From Pseudoalteromonas sp. GCY (GTDB lineage: Bacteria; Pseudomonadota; Gammaproteobacteria; Enterobacterales; Alteromonadaceae), in assembly GCF_016695175.1 (NCBI RefSeq), contig NZ_CP068023.1:1999501-2063500 (forward strand): a DNA stretch of 64,000 nucleotides, in the 5' to 3' direction. Within the stretch, counting starts at the first letter, position 1, and each line of letters starts with the position of its first letter. Shown in pieces: positions 19,599 through 29,511 of the stretch. The notes beneath the pieces were generated by a model. It was not told the DNA's origin. It was given only the letters and a program-made list of their open reading frames with translations, and ran no database searches. Position numbers and translations under genes: made by a program.

Positions 19599-22500
19599 AT
19601 GTCAGGAGTGAATCGTAGTGGACTAGTGCACCTAGTCTTAGGATTTTTGTCATCTCGTGCGACGGCTCATTGGGTTGGGATTATCGCAATATTAACACTA
19701 ATTTGGTTCGCGGGTAGATTTGTTGGCCTCGAAGACCAAAATCACCGTTTAATGGTGATGGGGGCAGTATTTGGTCTGTTTTGTCTTACTTTATTAATTC
19801 GATGGTTGTGGGTGAAGCGCTCTGGTGACAAGTTAGCGAAAGAAATTGCCAACAATCATGCGGGAACAGAAGCCGAAGTCGAAGAAATTAGAGCCAAAAT
19901 GGAAGAAGCGCTATCTGCATTAAAAGCTTCTCATTTAGGCGCTGGCTATCGTGGTAATGCTGCGTTGTATGCATTGCCTTGGTATATGATCATTGGCCCG
20001 TCGGCTGCGGGTAAAAGTACGTTATTTGCAAACTCTGGGCTGCATTTCCCTTATTCAAAATCTAACCAACTGCATATCCAAGGTTTTGGTGGCACGCGTA
20101 ATTGTGACTGGTGGTTTTCAGATCAAGCCGTTTTGATTGATACCGCAGGTCGTTATACCACAGAAGAGTCAGATAACGATCAATGGTTGTCATTCTTAAA
20201 GCTGTTACGTAAATACCGCTCTAAACAGCCAATCAATGGGGTGATGGTTGCGATTAGTGTTGCCGACATCTTGACCTCAGACAGCGAACAGATCCGCGAC
20301 CATGTTAAACAGATCCGCGCTCGTATTGATGAGTTAATTAACCAACTTGGACTTATCTTTCCAGTATACGTGGTGTTTACCAAATGTGATTTGATCAGCG
20401 GCTTTGAGCCTTTCTTTAATGAATTAAGTGAAGATGAGCGTAAGCAACCCTGGGGTGCGTATTTACTTGAGGAAGATGGCACCAATACCGGTGAAGTGGC
20501 GAGCGAGAACTTTTCAAAACATCTAACTGGCCTATATGAGCGACTGTGTGATCAGCGCCTAGTTAAAATGACGCGTGAGCGTAACGCCCAACGTAAACAA
20601 CTGATTTATGATTTTCCCAATCAGTTCAAAGCTGCGTCTGCCAAAGTTGAAGAGTTTATTGACACATTATTTAAAGAAAACCCGTACCAGGAAGTACCGT
20701 GGTTTGCTGGTGTGTATTTTACCTCTGGTACACAAGAAGGTACGCCTATCGAGCGTAGCGCAACGAGCAAACTATCTACGTTTAGATCAGTATTGTTTGA
20801 GTATCGCCAAGAAAGCATTACCTCCGCGTTCTTTATCAACCAAGTATTCAAAGATGTATTGTTTAAATTGCAAGATCTCACTCGGGGTAACCGTAAAAAG
20901 CGCCGCGTACAGAAATGGCTCAAAGGCTTTGCAGTATGCTTGTGTGTGACGTCGGTATTTGCTCTGGCGGGCTTGTTGGTTAACTCTTATACCCACAATC
21001 AACAGCTTTTAACAACCAGTGATAAATTAACGACTGCTGTTGTTAATACACGTGTAGAAAATCAGCCGTTGGCCGAGCAATTTAACTCAACTTTGTCTCT
21101 TTTTGCACACTATCAAGAGCTGATCGGTTATGAGAAAAAGCTGCCTTGGTATTTCTTACTTGGTGTTTACAGTGCTGACAATACCATAAAGCCAATAGAG
21201 CAGGTATTACGTCAGCGTGTACAAGCGCTCATTGGTGAACCAAGTTCGGAGCTTGTGCAACAAGCGCTTTTTGAAAGCCACCAAAACTGGATTGCACTGC
21301 TAAGTACAGAAGAACAGGTAGCTAAACGTATCGAGCCAAAGCTACGTGATAAGTACTATCAAGCACTTAAGCTGCAACTCATGATGAGTAACGAGTTTGA
21401 GCGTTTAAATAAAGACTATGCGAAGTCTGAGCTACTGGACTACACGGCGGATCGCTTAGAGCTAACGCTAAATGAAGACACACAAGCATTAACAGAGCAA
21501 CTGTCAGGATTGATTGATTTTTACTTAGCCCAATTAGCAGTTGAGCCTACACCGCAGCAGCTTGCGATTTGGCAGAATAATGATTTCTTGGTGAGTCAGG
21601 CTCGTTCAGACTTAATGAGTGCGCCAGAACCGACCGCATTATATGAGCAGATCAAAGCAAAAGTAACGGTATCAAAAGCTGCACTAACGCTTGATCAAAT
21701 GATGCAGCAAAACAACAAAACCTTTTTGCAGTCCAAGATTAGCATTCCATACGTTTACACTAAAGAAGCATGGGAAAACGAAGTGCACGACGCCATCAAG
21801 GTCATTGCGAGCAAAGCATTCTCTGGCGACTGGGTGATGGGCACAGACAACGCAGAAAGCCAAGGTTCTGTTGATGAAGCAAAAGCAAGCGCTTTGGTTA
21901 AATCTATCCGCGCGCTGTATTTCAGAGACTATGCCAATGTGTGGTTTGAGTTTTTAAATTCAGTAGAAATAAGCCCATTTAATACGAGCAACGCGGCAAG
22001 TTTAACGCTGGCTCAGCTGTCGTCACCAGAAGGTCCATTGGTCGATTTAATGGCGTCAATCGACGACAACGTGAACCTAATTGATTCGCCCAACAAAACG
22101 GTAGAAACAGAAAAGTTAACTGAGCAAGCAAATGCGTTACTTGCAAAGTCTAAAAACAAAAAGGTTAAAGGTGCAAAGATAGAAGCCGCGGCGAGAAAGC
22201 GTGTACCTGAACTGTCGAGCCGCTTTGCAGATCTTCGTCGCTATACGGCGAAAGGAGAAGAGAACGCTCGCTCTGATTACCTAGAGCAATATCTCGGTGC
22301 TTTGAGTGCATTTCATTCAGACATCAAAACGATCGCGGCGAGTAACAATGATGACTATATGGCGATGTCATTTACTCAAACGTTGTTAAACGGTGATAGC
22401 AAAAACCATGCGCTGCAAAGTGCATGGGTGGTGGTAGAAAGTCAAGTAAGAGCGCTTGACCCAGATACTAAGCAAGCACTTGAAAAACTACTAAAAGCAC

Positions 22501-23309
22501 CACTTTTAGCGAGTGTACAAACGGTAATGAACGAAGCAAAAGTACAGCTTAATGAGCGTTGGTCTAATCAAGTATTCTTAACATACAAAGAAAATATCCG
22601 TGGTAAATATCCGTTCAATATCGACGGGCCAGATGCTGCAGTTGAAGATATTAGCGAACTGCTGAACCAAGAGTCAGGTGTGTTCTGGCAATTTATGGCT
22701 GAGAATCTGTCTCCCTACCTTCGTTTAAAACGTGGTGAGTGGGTAGAGAAAACGTGGAATGGTATTGGTATCGGCTTTAAGCCTGGGGTACTAGACAAGC
22801 TAACTAAGGCGAGAAAGGTTACGCGTTCTCTATTTCCTCGAGACGGTTCTGAGGTAGGGATTAGCTTCCAAATGATGCCTGTGGCACAAAAGGGATTAAA
22901 AGAAACTTATATCGGATTTAGTGACCAAAATTACCGTTATAGAAACGAACCTGAAGAGTGGCGTCGTTTTAACTGGCCTGCACGTGCGGGCACTGAAAAA
23001 GCAGTGGTATATGGTTTAGACAGTGAAGGCCGCAGAATTGAAATCGAAAAGTCGGGGCCTTGGGCATTCCTAAAAGTATTGAATGAAGCGAATGTGCAGT
23101 GGGTTCGTGGTACTGAATTTATGGCAACGTGGCAATTACAAAGAGAAGCGGAAGCAAGCGTTGAGCCAATCCAAGTTCAAGTTGCACTTAAGTCGAGCAG
23201 AAACAGCGGCATATTCAGCAAATATTTTATGACGTCGTTTGCACTGCCAGAGTCTTTGTTTGATACCAAAGTGAGTGTGGCTTCTAATGAAAACTTGGCG
23301 TTGAGGTAA
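19599..23309 (+). CDS. tssM: T6SS inner-membrane protein TssM (IcmF)
   Basis: A 1236-residue IcmF-family protein. There are two N-terminal membrane helices (about 25-41 and 53-70), a cytoplasmic NTPase-like domain with Walker A GPSAAGKST at 133-141 and the DTAGRY segment, then a third helix near 445-465 and a large periplasmic domain that binds TssJ. Length and order are typical. tagF begins seven bases after the stop. Confidence 0.96.
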   Translation: MSGVNRSGLVHLVLGFLSSRATAHWVGIIAILTLIWFAGRFVGLEDQNHRLMVMGAVFGLFCLTLLIRWLWVKRSGDKLAKEIANNHAGTEAEVEEIRAKMEEALSALKASHLGAGYRGNAALYALPWYMIIGPSAAGKSTLFANSGLHFPYSKSNQLHIQGFGGTRNCDWWFSDQAVLIDTAGRYTTEESDNDQWLSFLKLLRKYRSKQPINGVMVAISVADILTSDSEQIRDHVKQIRARIDELINQLGLIFPVYVVFTKCDLISGFEPFFNELSEDERKQPWGAYLLEEDGTNTGEVASENFSKHLTGLYERLCDQRLVKMTRERNAQRKQLIYDFPNQFKAASAKVEEFIDTLFKENPYQEVPWFAGVYFTSGTQEGTPIERSATSKLSTFRSVLFEYRQESITSAFFINQVFKDVLFKLQDLTRGNRKKRRVQKWLKGFAVCLCVTSVFALAGLLVNSYTHNQQLLTTSDKLTTAVVNTRVENQPLAEQFNSTLSLFAHYQELIGYEKKLPWYFLLGVYSADNTIKPIEQVLRQRVQALIGEPSSELVQQALFESHQNWIALLSTEEQVAKRIEPKLRDKYYQALKLQLMMSNEFERLNKDYAKSELLDYTADRLELTLNEDTQALTEQLSGLIDFYLAQLAVEPTPQQLAIWQNNDFLVSQARSDLMSAPEPTALYEQIKAKVTVSKAALTLDQMMQQNNKTFLQSKISIPYVYTKEAWENEVHDAIKVIASKAFSGDWVMGTDNAESQGSVDEAKASALVKSIRALYFRDYANVWFEFLNSVEISPFNTSNAASLTLAQLSSPEGPLVDLMASIDDNVNLIDSPNKTVETEKLTEQANALLAKSKNKKVKGAKIEAAARKRVPELSSRFADLRRYTAKGEENARSDYLEQYLGALSAFHSDIKTIAASNNDDYMAMSFTQTLLNGDSKNHALQSAWVVVESQVRALDPDTKQALEKLLKAPLLASVQTVMNEAKVQLNERWSNQVFLTYKENIRGKYPFNIDGPDAAVEDISELLNQESGVFWQFMAENLSPYLRLKRGEWVEKTWNGIGIGFKPGVLDKLTKARKVTRSLFPRDGSEVGISFQMMPVAQKGLKETYIGFSDQNYRYRNEPEEWRRFNWPARAGTEKAVVYGLDSEGRRIEIEKSGPWAFLKVLNEANVQWVRGTEFMATWQLQREAEASVEPIQVQVALKSSRNSGIFSKYFMTSFALPESLFDTKVSVASNENLALR

Positions 23310-23316
23310 CACAAGC

Positions 23317-24309
23317 ATGTTCGGTTTTTTTAATAATAAGAAAGTCGCCAAGGTGCCAACGACTCAACCATTTGGATTTATGGGTAAAAACCCAATTCAA
23401 GCGGACTTCATTAAGTTTAACGTTGACTCAAGAGAAGCGATCACGCTTGAACGCTGGCTTCAAGAAGGTTACGCAGACATGAGCCGACAGGCGTTGATAA
23501 AAGATGCCGCTTCTCAAAAAGAGCAGTCAACGCTATTTTTTATCGCTTCAGGTCAAGACGAAAACTGTTTATTAGGCACATTACAGCCAAGCGAAGATAA
23601 AAGTGGAAGACAATACCCATTTTGCTCGTTTGTATTATCGAGTAATGCGGACTACAAACAAAACCCTGCATTTTTATTTAGCGAATGTGGTAGTGCGTTT
23701 AAATCATTAAGTTTAAACCATGAGCTGATCAGAAACTGCAGTAGTGTTGAGCAAATGCGCCATAGCGCACAGGAGCTTAAGCAGGTAAGTGAGCTGGTTT
23801 CGCAACCGATTGATTTTGATAAGGCAATGTCTTCACTACGAGCTTCACCGATACAGCGTGTATGGGATGCGCTTGAACTAGAAGATCTTGACCAGCGAGC
23901 ACAATTAATCAGCCAAGTGATGTCTGCGCTCAAAATGATCAAAACCCAAGGCTGTTTGCGTTGTCAGTTCGGGTTGAAGTTACCGATGCCACAAGTGGGT
24001 GAAGATACTCAGTTGTTAGGTGCATTTTGGCTGCATCTAATCACCAATATGGTGGCCGATCATCACTGGCAGCCTTGGTGCTTTTATAACTATGGTCAAC
24101 TGAGCCAGAAAGCCTCGCTGGTGGTGTATTGCAGACCTATGCCAGCCTCGTATTTTGCGTCAGTTTGGCTTGAGCACAATAGCTTGTCGACGACCATTAA
24201 TCTAACAGGGACTTTGCCACAACATCCGGTGACACCGCATATGTATGAATTGGCAAAAGCATCAAATATGAGTGTTTTCGATGCGCTAAGAAGTTGGAGT
24301 AAGTTATGA
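23317..24309 (+). CDS. tagF: T6SS-associated protein TagF (DUF2094)
   Basis: A 330-residue protein with the TagF N-terminal signature FGFMGKNPIQADFIKFN and PFCSFVLSS. In other bacteria TagF represses T6SS assembly post-translationally, together with or alongside Fha/PpkA/PppA phosphorylation. None of those genes is in this cluster. It overlaps tssA by four bases (ATGA), indicating coupled translation. Confidence 0.88.
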   Translation: MFGFFNNKKVAKVPTTQPFGFMGKNPIQADFIKFNVDSREAITLERWLQEGYADMSRQALIKDAASQKEQSTLFFIASGQDENCLLGTLQPSEDKSGRQYPFCSFVLSSNADYKQNPAFLFSECGSAFKSLSLNHELIRNCSSVEQMRHSAQELKQVSELVSQPIDFDKAMSSLRASPIQRVWDALELEDLDQRAQLISQVMSALKMIKTQGCLRCQFGLKLPMPQVGEDTQLLGAFWLHLITNMVADHHWQPWCFYNYGQLSQKASLVVYCRPMPASYFASVWLEHNSLSTTINLTGTLPQHPVTPHMYELAKASNMSVFDALRSWSKL

Positions 24310-25889
24310 GTCAACCACATAAGTATCAGAGCTGGCAGCAGTGGCGTGAAAACCTATTAGCGCCGCTTGACGGCGTACCATGCGGTGACGATTTAAAATA
24401 CGAAGAGTCATTTAAATTACTAAAAGCCTCTTCGTCAGGTGTTGCTGAGCCGGATTTTAAAGCCAACTTTATTTTGGCTTCGAACTTATTGGAAAAACAT
24501 ACCAAAGATATTCGCATTGCGTCGTATCTAGCGTTGGCCGCTACCAATGAGTTTGGGCTTGAAGGTTTGATCCACTCGTTAGATTTGTTTAATCAGCTTT
24601 TGCAACAGTATCAGGCGCAGATCCACCCAGTGAAAGAACGTGCGAGAGCATCGGTTCATACTTGGTTCTTACAACAACAACAGCGCTTACTTGGTGTTGC
24701 TACAGCGCACAGTGCGACAATGCCGGAGCAATGGCCAGAGTTAAAGCGCGTACTTGAACAGTATGCAACAGAATCCGTGGCAATACTTGATGCAGACTCA
24801 GGTCCGCTTGCTGATTTAAAACACTGGTGTGAGCAAGGTTTGATTTCGCAACCAGTTCCTGTACAACCTGTTGCGACGGTACAAGAGCCTGTCGAAAAGC
24901 ATGAGGTGGTCACAGCAGAGCAGCCTCAAGTACAGCAGCCTGTAGCGGCGACTTCACAGCCTACTGCTGTTGCTTCAAAGCCAGTTTCTACACTTGCTAT
25001 TGCCGTGGAAGCACCGCAGTCAGACTCGGCTTATACAGAGCAAGTTCGCAAACTATTGGCGTATGACAAAGAAAGCCAAAATTGGATGCGAGCGATTCGC
25101 TTGGCACGTGCAGTGAGGTGGGGGGCGCTTGCATTACCACCACACGATAATGAGTTGAAAACACGCTTACCAGCCCCAAGGCAAGCGGCATTTGTGCCTA
25201 TTGAAAACGCATTAGCCGCACAAAATTTTGCTCAGGCGTTAGAAAAGGCAGAAGCCTTATTCATGGAAGGGGCGATGCATTTTAACCTTAATTTACAAAG
25301 GCTAGCCATCGCTGCACTTGAAGGGCTCAAGTTATTTAAAGAAGCACAGTGGATAGATTTAGAACTTGCCGCAATCGCTGATCAATACCCAACACTGCTC
25401 AGCCTTAAATATGAAGACGGAAGTGAGTTTTGCTCAGCAGCAAATCGCGAGCGAATTGGCGAACATAAATTACTAAGCCAAGGTGACGGTGCAAACACAG
25501 ACGATAATCAGAAAATTTGGTTAGATAAATTTAAAGAAGCGCAGGCGCTTGTTGACCAAAACAAGCTTGCGCAAGCACTGCAGCTAATGGAAGGGTTTGC
25601 ACAAGACAAGTTCGATTTTGCAAAGCAAAAATTATATCAAGCACGTTTATTGATGCGCAGTGAACGCGCTGATCTTGCCTATCCAATGTTTGAGCAGCTG
25701 TTAAAAGACATTGAACAGTACCGTTTGGATTTATGGCACGAGTCGTTTGCTCTAGAGGTTTGGCGTTATGCTAAGCAATGCAATGAAGCAGTATCCTTAG
25801 AGCAAGGGGATGAATTTGACCTACGAGCAACCGCGATAAAGCAGCAGATGCTCGTAACCAAAGTAAGCTCAGCGATTGACTGGGTTTGA
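24306..25889 (+). CDS. tssA: T6SS protein TssA (ImpA-N plus VasJ-type C-terminus)
   Basis: A 527-residue protein. The N-terminal ImpA domain (WRENLLAPLDGVPCGDDL, residues about 10-125) is followed by a flexible Pro/Gln/Val-rich linker (about 175-230) and a helical VasJ-like C-terminal domain. Long TssA forms of this type cap or prime sheath assembly. It overlaps tagF and is separated from tssB by 58 bases. Confidence 0.9.
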   Translation: MSQPHKYQSWQQWRENLLAPLDGVPCGDDLKYEESFKLLKASSSGVAEPDFKANFILASNLLEKHTKDIRIASYLALAATNEFGLEGLIHSLDLFNQLLQQYQAQIHPVKERARASVHTWFLQQQQRLLGVATAHSATMPEQWPELKRVLEQYATESVAILDADSGPLADLKHWCEQGLISQPVPVQPVATVQEPVEKHEVVTAEQPQVQQPVAATSQPTAVASKPVSTLAIAVEAPQSDSAYTEQVRKLLAYDKESQNWMRAIRLARAVRWGALALPPHDNELKTRLPAPRQAAFVPIENALAAQNFAQALEKAEALFMEGAMHFNLNLQRLAIAALEGLKLFKEAQWIDLELAAIADQYPTLLSLKYEDGSEFCSAANRERIGEHKLLSQGDGANTDDNQKIWLDKFKEAQALVDQNKLAQALQLMEGFAQDKFDFAKQKLYQARLLMRSERADLAYPMFEQLLKDIEQYRLDLWHESFALEVWRYAKQCNEAVSLEQGDEFDLRATAIKQQMLVTKVSSAIDWV

Positions 25890-25947
25890 TTGTTAACCGC
25901 TGGGCTTGTAACGGCAGGCGCAACGACTGATTAAATAAGGAAAGACT

Positions 25948-26466
25948 ATGTCTGATACGTTTCAAAAAGAGATCCCAAGAGCGCGGATTAATATAGCGCT
26001 TGAGCTGGAAACCGATGGTGCAACGCAAAAGAGCGAACTACCGATGAAAGTTTTGGTGGTTGGTGATTATTCCAACGGCCAAAACGATAGTGACCTCGCT
26101 GAGCGTGAGCGCATTGCTATTAATAAAAATAATTTAGAGCAAGTGCTTAAAGACATGTCACCAAAGGCAAAGTTTCAAGTATCGAACAAAATCGCAGGTG
26201 ATGGTGAAATCGGTATTAACCTAACGTTTGATGATTTTAAGTCATTCGATCCAGAGCAGGTTGCAGCGCAAGTACCAGAGCTTAACAAGATGATGTCAAT
26301 GCGTAACTTATTACGTGATCTGAAATCTAACTTGCTTGATAACTCAACGCTGAGAAAAGAGCTTGAGCGCATTTTGCAGAACAAACCAGAGCTTGATGAG
26401 TTAAAAGCACGCCTAAATGAGTTAGCGCCGCTTTTGTCTGAGCAAGAAAAACAACCGCAAGAGTAA
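25948..26466 (+). CDS. tssB: T6SS contractile sheath small subunit TssB
   Basis: A 172-residue VipA/TssB protein with family motifs RARINIALELETDG, KVLVVGDYS and LTFDDFKSFDPEQVA. It forms the helical sheath with TssC. AAGGAAAG precedes the ATG. tssC begins 12 bases after its stop, so both subunits are made together. Confidence 0.96.
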   Translation: MSDTFQKEIPRARINIALELETDGATQKSELPMKVLVVGDYSNGQNDSDLAERERIAINKNNLEQVLKDMSPKAKFQVSNKIAGDGEIGINLTFDDFKSFDPEQVAAQVPELNKMMSMRNLLRDLKSNLLDNSTLRKELERILQNKPELDELKARLNELAPLLSEQEKQPQE

Positions 26467-26478
26467 GGACACAAACCG

Positions 26479-28005
26479 ATGAATATGCAAGAAACGTTAA
26501 ACGTTGAAGCGCGCAAAGAAGAGACTTTGACAGCTTCAGCTTACGAAACAATCTGTAATCTTGTGTCTATCGAGCCGGTTTCAAGCGAAATCAGCATTGA
26601 TAACTTCCGTGATGCTAATAATCTTGCGGAAACAGACACCAATGAGCGCCTAACTGCTGCTATCAATGTCTTTTTAGACATGGCCACTAATGACAGCAAA
26701 GAAGTGTCACGTATCGACAAGTTATTACTTGATGACTACATCGCTAAAGTCGACAAAATTATTTCTGAACAGCTGGACGAAATTTTACATCATCCGCAGT
26801 TTCAAAAAGTAGAGTCAGCGTGGCGTTCACTGCGTTATTTGGTGAATCGTTGTCCAAATAACTCAAACGTAAAGCTTGAGTTACTTGATGTTGATAAAGA
26901 AACGCTACGTGATGACTTCGAAGAAGCACCAGATACCACGCAATCTGCGCTTTATAAGCAAGTGTATACGGCTGAGTATGACACACCAGGGGGCGAGCCA
27001 ATTTCGACTATGGTGTCAAACTTTGAATTTGATTGTTCAGCGCCGGATGTGTCGTTATTGCAAGAAATTTCAAGGGTTTCTGCAGCAGCACATTGTCCTT
27101 TCTTAGGCAGTGTTGGTGCCAAGTTCTTCCTAAAAGATTCGCTTGAAGAAGTATCAAAAATTCAGGATTTGGGCTCTTACATGGAGCGTGCGGAATTTTT
27201 ACGTTGGAAGAACTTCCGTGAATCAGAAGATGCACGTTACATTGGCTTAGCGTTCCCACGCTTCTTACTGCGCTTACCATACGGTGACTTAAACCCAATT
27301 CGCCATTTTAACTATCAAGAAGACGTTAGCAGCGAGCATCACGAACGTTATCTATGGGGTAACGCGACATTTGCGTTCGCGGCAAATATCGTCCGTAGCT
27401 TCCACCAAAATGGTTGGGCGGTAAATATTCGTGGCCCACAATCTGGTGGTCGCGTTGAAAATCTACCTCTGCATTCTTTTGAGGCAGGTCGTGGTCAAGA
27501 AACTAAGATCCCAACGGAAGTACTTATTTCTGAAACCAAAGAGCTTGAGTTTGCAAACCAAGGATTTATCCCTCTGAGCTATTACAAAAACAGTGACTTT
27601 GCGTGTTTCTTCTCTGCAAACAGTGCGCAGAAGCCACAAATTTTTGAGACGCCGGAAGCCACCTCTAACTCGCGGATCAATGCAAGATTACCTTACATCT
27701 ACTTGGTATCACGTATTGCGCACTATATGAAGGTGATCCAACGTGAAAATATCGGTTCAAGCAAACCTCGCCATGAGCTAGAGCAGCAACTTAATGATTG
27801 GTTAGGTGCATTAGTTACTAAGATGAATAATCCAGACGAGTCTCTAATTGCTACGCACCCGTTAAAAGATGCCAACGTGACTGTGTCGGAGATCCCGGGT
27901 AATCCTGGTTATTACCGTGTGAATACGTATGTGGTTCCACATTTCCAAGTGGAAGGTATCGACGTACGCCTCGCACTCGTTGGTCAAATGCCTGGCGAAA
28001 AGTGA
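26479..28005 (+). CDS. tssC: T6SS contractile sheath large subunit TssC
   Basis: A 508-residue VipB/TssC protein. The typical segments are present: WRSLRYLVNRCP, FEFDCSAPDVSLLQEIS, LPYGDLNPI and, near the end, VRLALVGQMPGE. With TssB it builds the contractile sheath that ClpV recognises after contraction. A weak hairpin follows the gene. Confidence 0.97.
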   Translation: MNMQETLNVEARKEETLTASAYETICNLVSIEPVSSEISIDNFRDANNLAETDTNERLTAAINVFLDMATNDSKEVSRIDKLLLDDYIAKVDKIISEQLDEILHHPQFQKVESAWRSLRYLVNRCPNNSNVKLELLDVDKETLRDDFEEAPDTTQSALYKQVYTAEYDTPGGEPISTMVSNFEFDCSAPDVSLLQEISRVSAAAHCPFLGSVGAKFFLKDSLEEVSKIQDLGSYMERAEFLRWKNFRESEDARYIGLAFPRFLLRLPYGDLNPIRHFNYQEDVSSEHHERYLWGNATFAFAANIVRSFHQNGWAVNIRGPQSGGRVENLPLHSFEAGRGQETKIPTEVLISETKELEFANQGFIPLSYYKNSDFACFFSANSAQKPQIFETPEATSNSRINARLPYIYLVSRIAHYMKVIQRENIGSSKPRHELEQQLNDWLGALVTKMNNPDESLIATHPLKDANVTVSEIPGNPGYYRVNTYVVPHFQVEGIDVRLALVGQMPGEK

Positions 28006-28037
28006 AGGCCTCCTGAAGAACCAATGAAGCGTATTTA

Positions 28038-28055
28038 GGGCAGTGAATGCTGCCC
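28038..28055 (+). terminator. Possible weak terminator after tssC
   Basis: A six-base stem GGGCAG/CTGCCC with loop TGAATG lies 33 bases after tssC, followed by ATTATTAAG rather than a T-run. It could attenuate read-through into the next genes. The remaining gap to 28258 shows no gene. Confidence 0.35.
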
Positions 28056-28258
28056 ATTATTAAGCATGATATTGAACCTTAATTATAGAGGTTCAGAAGT
28101 ATCGGCAAGCGCTTATGAGATATTAGTTGAGTTTGCGTCTAAAAGTGCAAAAAGAAGAAGTGGTTAAACCAGGTTAGGTTGATAAGCGCAATAATGGAAA
28201 ATAGTTAATAATAAAAAGACCAAGTTTAATATGGTTGCTGGTATTAAATGGTATATTT

Positions 28259-28654
28259 ATGAATATAGAAGCAGATCATATTATTTGGAAAGTTATATTT
28301 TTAGTGCAGTGTTCTTTAACTGTGTTTTCAATATACGAAAATCAGCTTTTAACCTTGTCTGAGATTAGTGTTGCGTTTGTAGATGTTATTGTTTTTGTTT
28401 TAGATAGCTTGGTTTTGGTAGCAAACTTATTGCTCATATTACAAGTTCGTGTGTTAAGTCGAAGAACATGGGGTTTGGTAGTTTGGGTGTGGTGGTTTGC
28501 AAATATATACTCGTTGTTAAACGAATTTTACTTGGGCGGTTATACCTCGTCTGAAATGTTGTTTTTTGGAAATGTAATCTGGTTTTTAATTTTATTTTCC
28601 TTGCCTGTATTTAAGTACGGAAGCTTTATAGGAGATCCTGTTAAAGCTGAATAA
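28259..28654 (+). CDS. Unrecognised four-helix membrane protein in the T6SS cluster
   Basis: A 131-residue, very hydrophobic protein with about four membrane helices (KVIFLVQCSLTVF, VDVIVFVLDSLVLVANLLLI, LVVWVWWFANIYSLL, FFGNVIWFLILFSLPVF). The ATG at 28259 is preferred to an in-frame TTG at 28235; neither has a strong ribosome-binding site. I do not recognise the family. It lies between tssC and hcp, where T6SS clusters often carry accessory genes, and is more AT-rich than its neighbours. Confidence 0.55.
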   Translation: MNIEADHIIWKVIFLVQCSLTVFSIYENQLLTLSEISVAFVDVIVFVLDSLVLVANLLLILQVRVLSRRTWGLVVWVWWFANIYSLLNEFYLGGYTSSEMLFFGNVIWFLILFSLPVFKYGSFIGDPVKAE

Positions 28655-28821
28655 AGTTAAAACGATTTATACTTCCCTGATGCACTTTAGTGCATGCGTT
28701 AAACGGTGGAAGTGACGTGTGCCTTTAGCTCGTTAGTCAAGAGCCTAGCGATAGATAAAGGCTGCCGATATAAGTAAATAAACCTATCTAAAGCTGAGAT
28801 GATAGCTATAGATAAGAAGCG

Positions 28822-29346
28822 ATGAGGCAAAGGATTGTCATGTTTAAACGAAAAGTATGTAACTGGTTGATGCTGCTGAGCATAGCCTTGGTGACTAACT
28901 TGTCATATAGCCAGGAGCTGACACCAGAGCTCTTTTTTGCAAAAAAGAAATTGCAAAAAGCAGCTATAGCTTACACCGCGGCGATGGAAACGTGTTTTGA
29001 GCATACTCCACGCGTTCGCCCAAGCGAGCTAGAGACAGACAAACTAGAGATAGAATTAGTCGTAGAGGCAGTAAATTACCTGCATTACGTGGCGCTTAAT
29101 GATTGTATGCAAGACCATGATGTAAATTTTTTAAAAGCAGTTGAGCACTACAATCAGACGGCGCCAAAGGGTGAAGTGATCACGGTAGACAGTTTTGTGA
29201 CGCTTAGATGGAATGAAGAGCTTAGAGCTGAATTCGAATTTAAACAGTTACCCGAAGCGGTTCAGCAGCACTTTTTGCAGCTGGATATACTAAAAACGCC
29301 ATTTGATGCGGCGACGTTAGTGATGGAATTACGTGGTGACTTATAA
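28822..29346 (+). CDS. Unrecognised exported protein upstream of hcp
   Basis: A 174-residue protein with a Sec signal peptide (hydrophobic LMLLSIALVTNLSYS, probable cleavage after about residue 30). The mature part is helical and acidic and holds two cysteines (METCFEH and NDCMQD) that could form a disulfide in the periplasm. A second in-frame ATG at residue 7 could be the true start. I know no family for it. Its position between sheath and tube genes suggests a role with this T6SS, but nothing in the sequence proves it. Confidence 0.65.
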   Translation: MRQRIVMFKRKVCNWLMLLSIALVTNLSYSQELTPELFFAKKKLQKAAIAYTAAMETCFEHTPRVRPSELETDKLEIELVVEAVNYLHYVALNDCMQDHDVNFLKAVEHYNQTAPKGEVITVDSFVTLRWNEELRAEFEFKQLPEAVQQHFLQLDILKTPFDAATLVMELRGDL

Positions 29347-29364
29347 CATGTAGTGAAAGATTGC

Positions 29365-29461
29365 CCCAAGTTGGCTGCCACCAACTTGGGACATGTTCCC
29401 AAATTGGCATAAAGCGTGGCGCTTTGTTTGGGGATCAAACGTGAAAAACATGCGTTTGATC
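29365..29461 (+). promoter_or_regulatory. Three consecutive hairpins in the hcp leader
   Basis: Three perfect stems lie in the 165 bases before hcp: CCCAAGTTGG/CCAACTTGGG (29365-29390, loop of six), AAAGCG/CGCTTT (29411-29425, loop TGG) and GATCAAACG/CGTTTGATC (29433-29461, loop of eleven). None has a T-tract. The last ends 50 bases before the ATG. They may stabilise a processed hcp mRNA, attenuate transcription or bind a regulator. Confidence 0.5.
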
Positions 29462-29511
29462 AATGCCTTTAATAATTAGGAAACATCTTATCTTAAAAGG
29501 AGAAATTAAAA

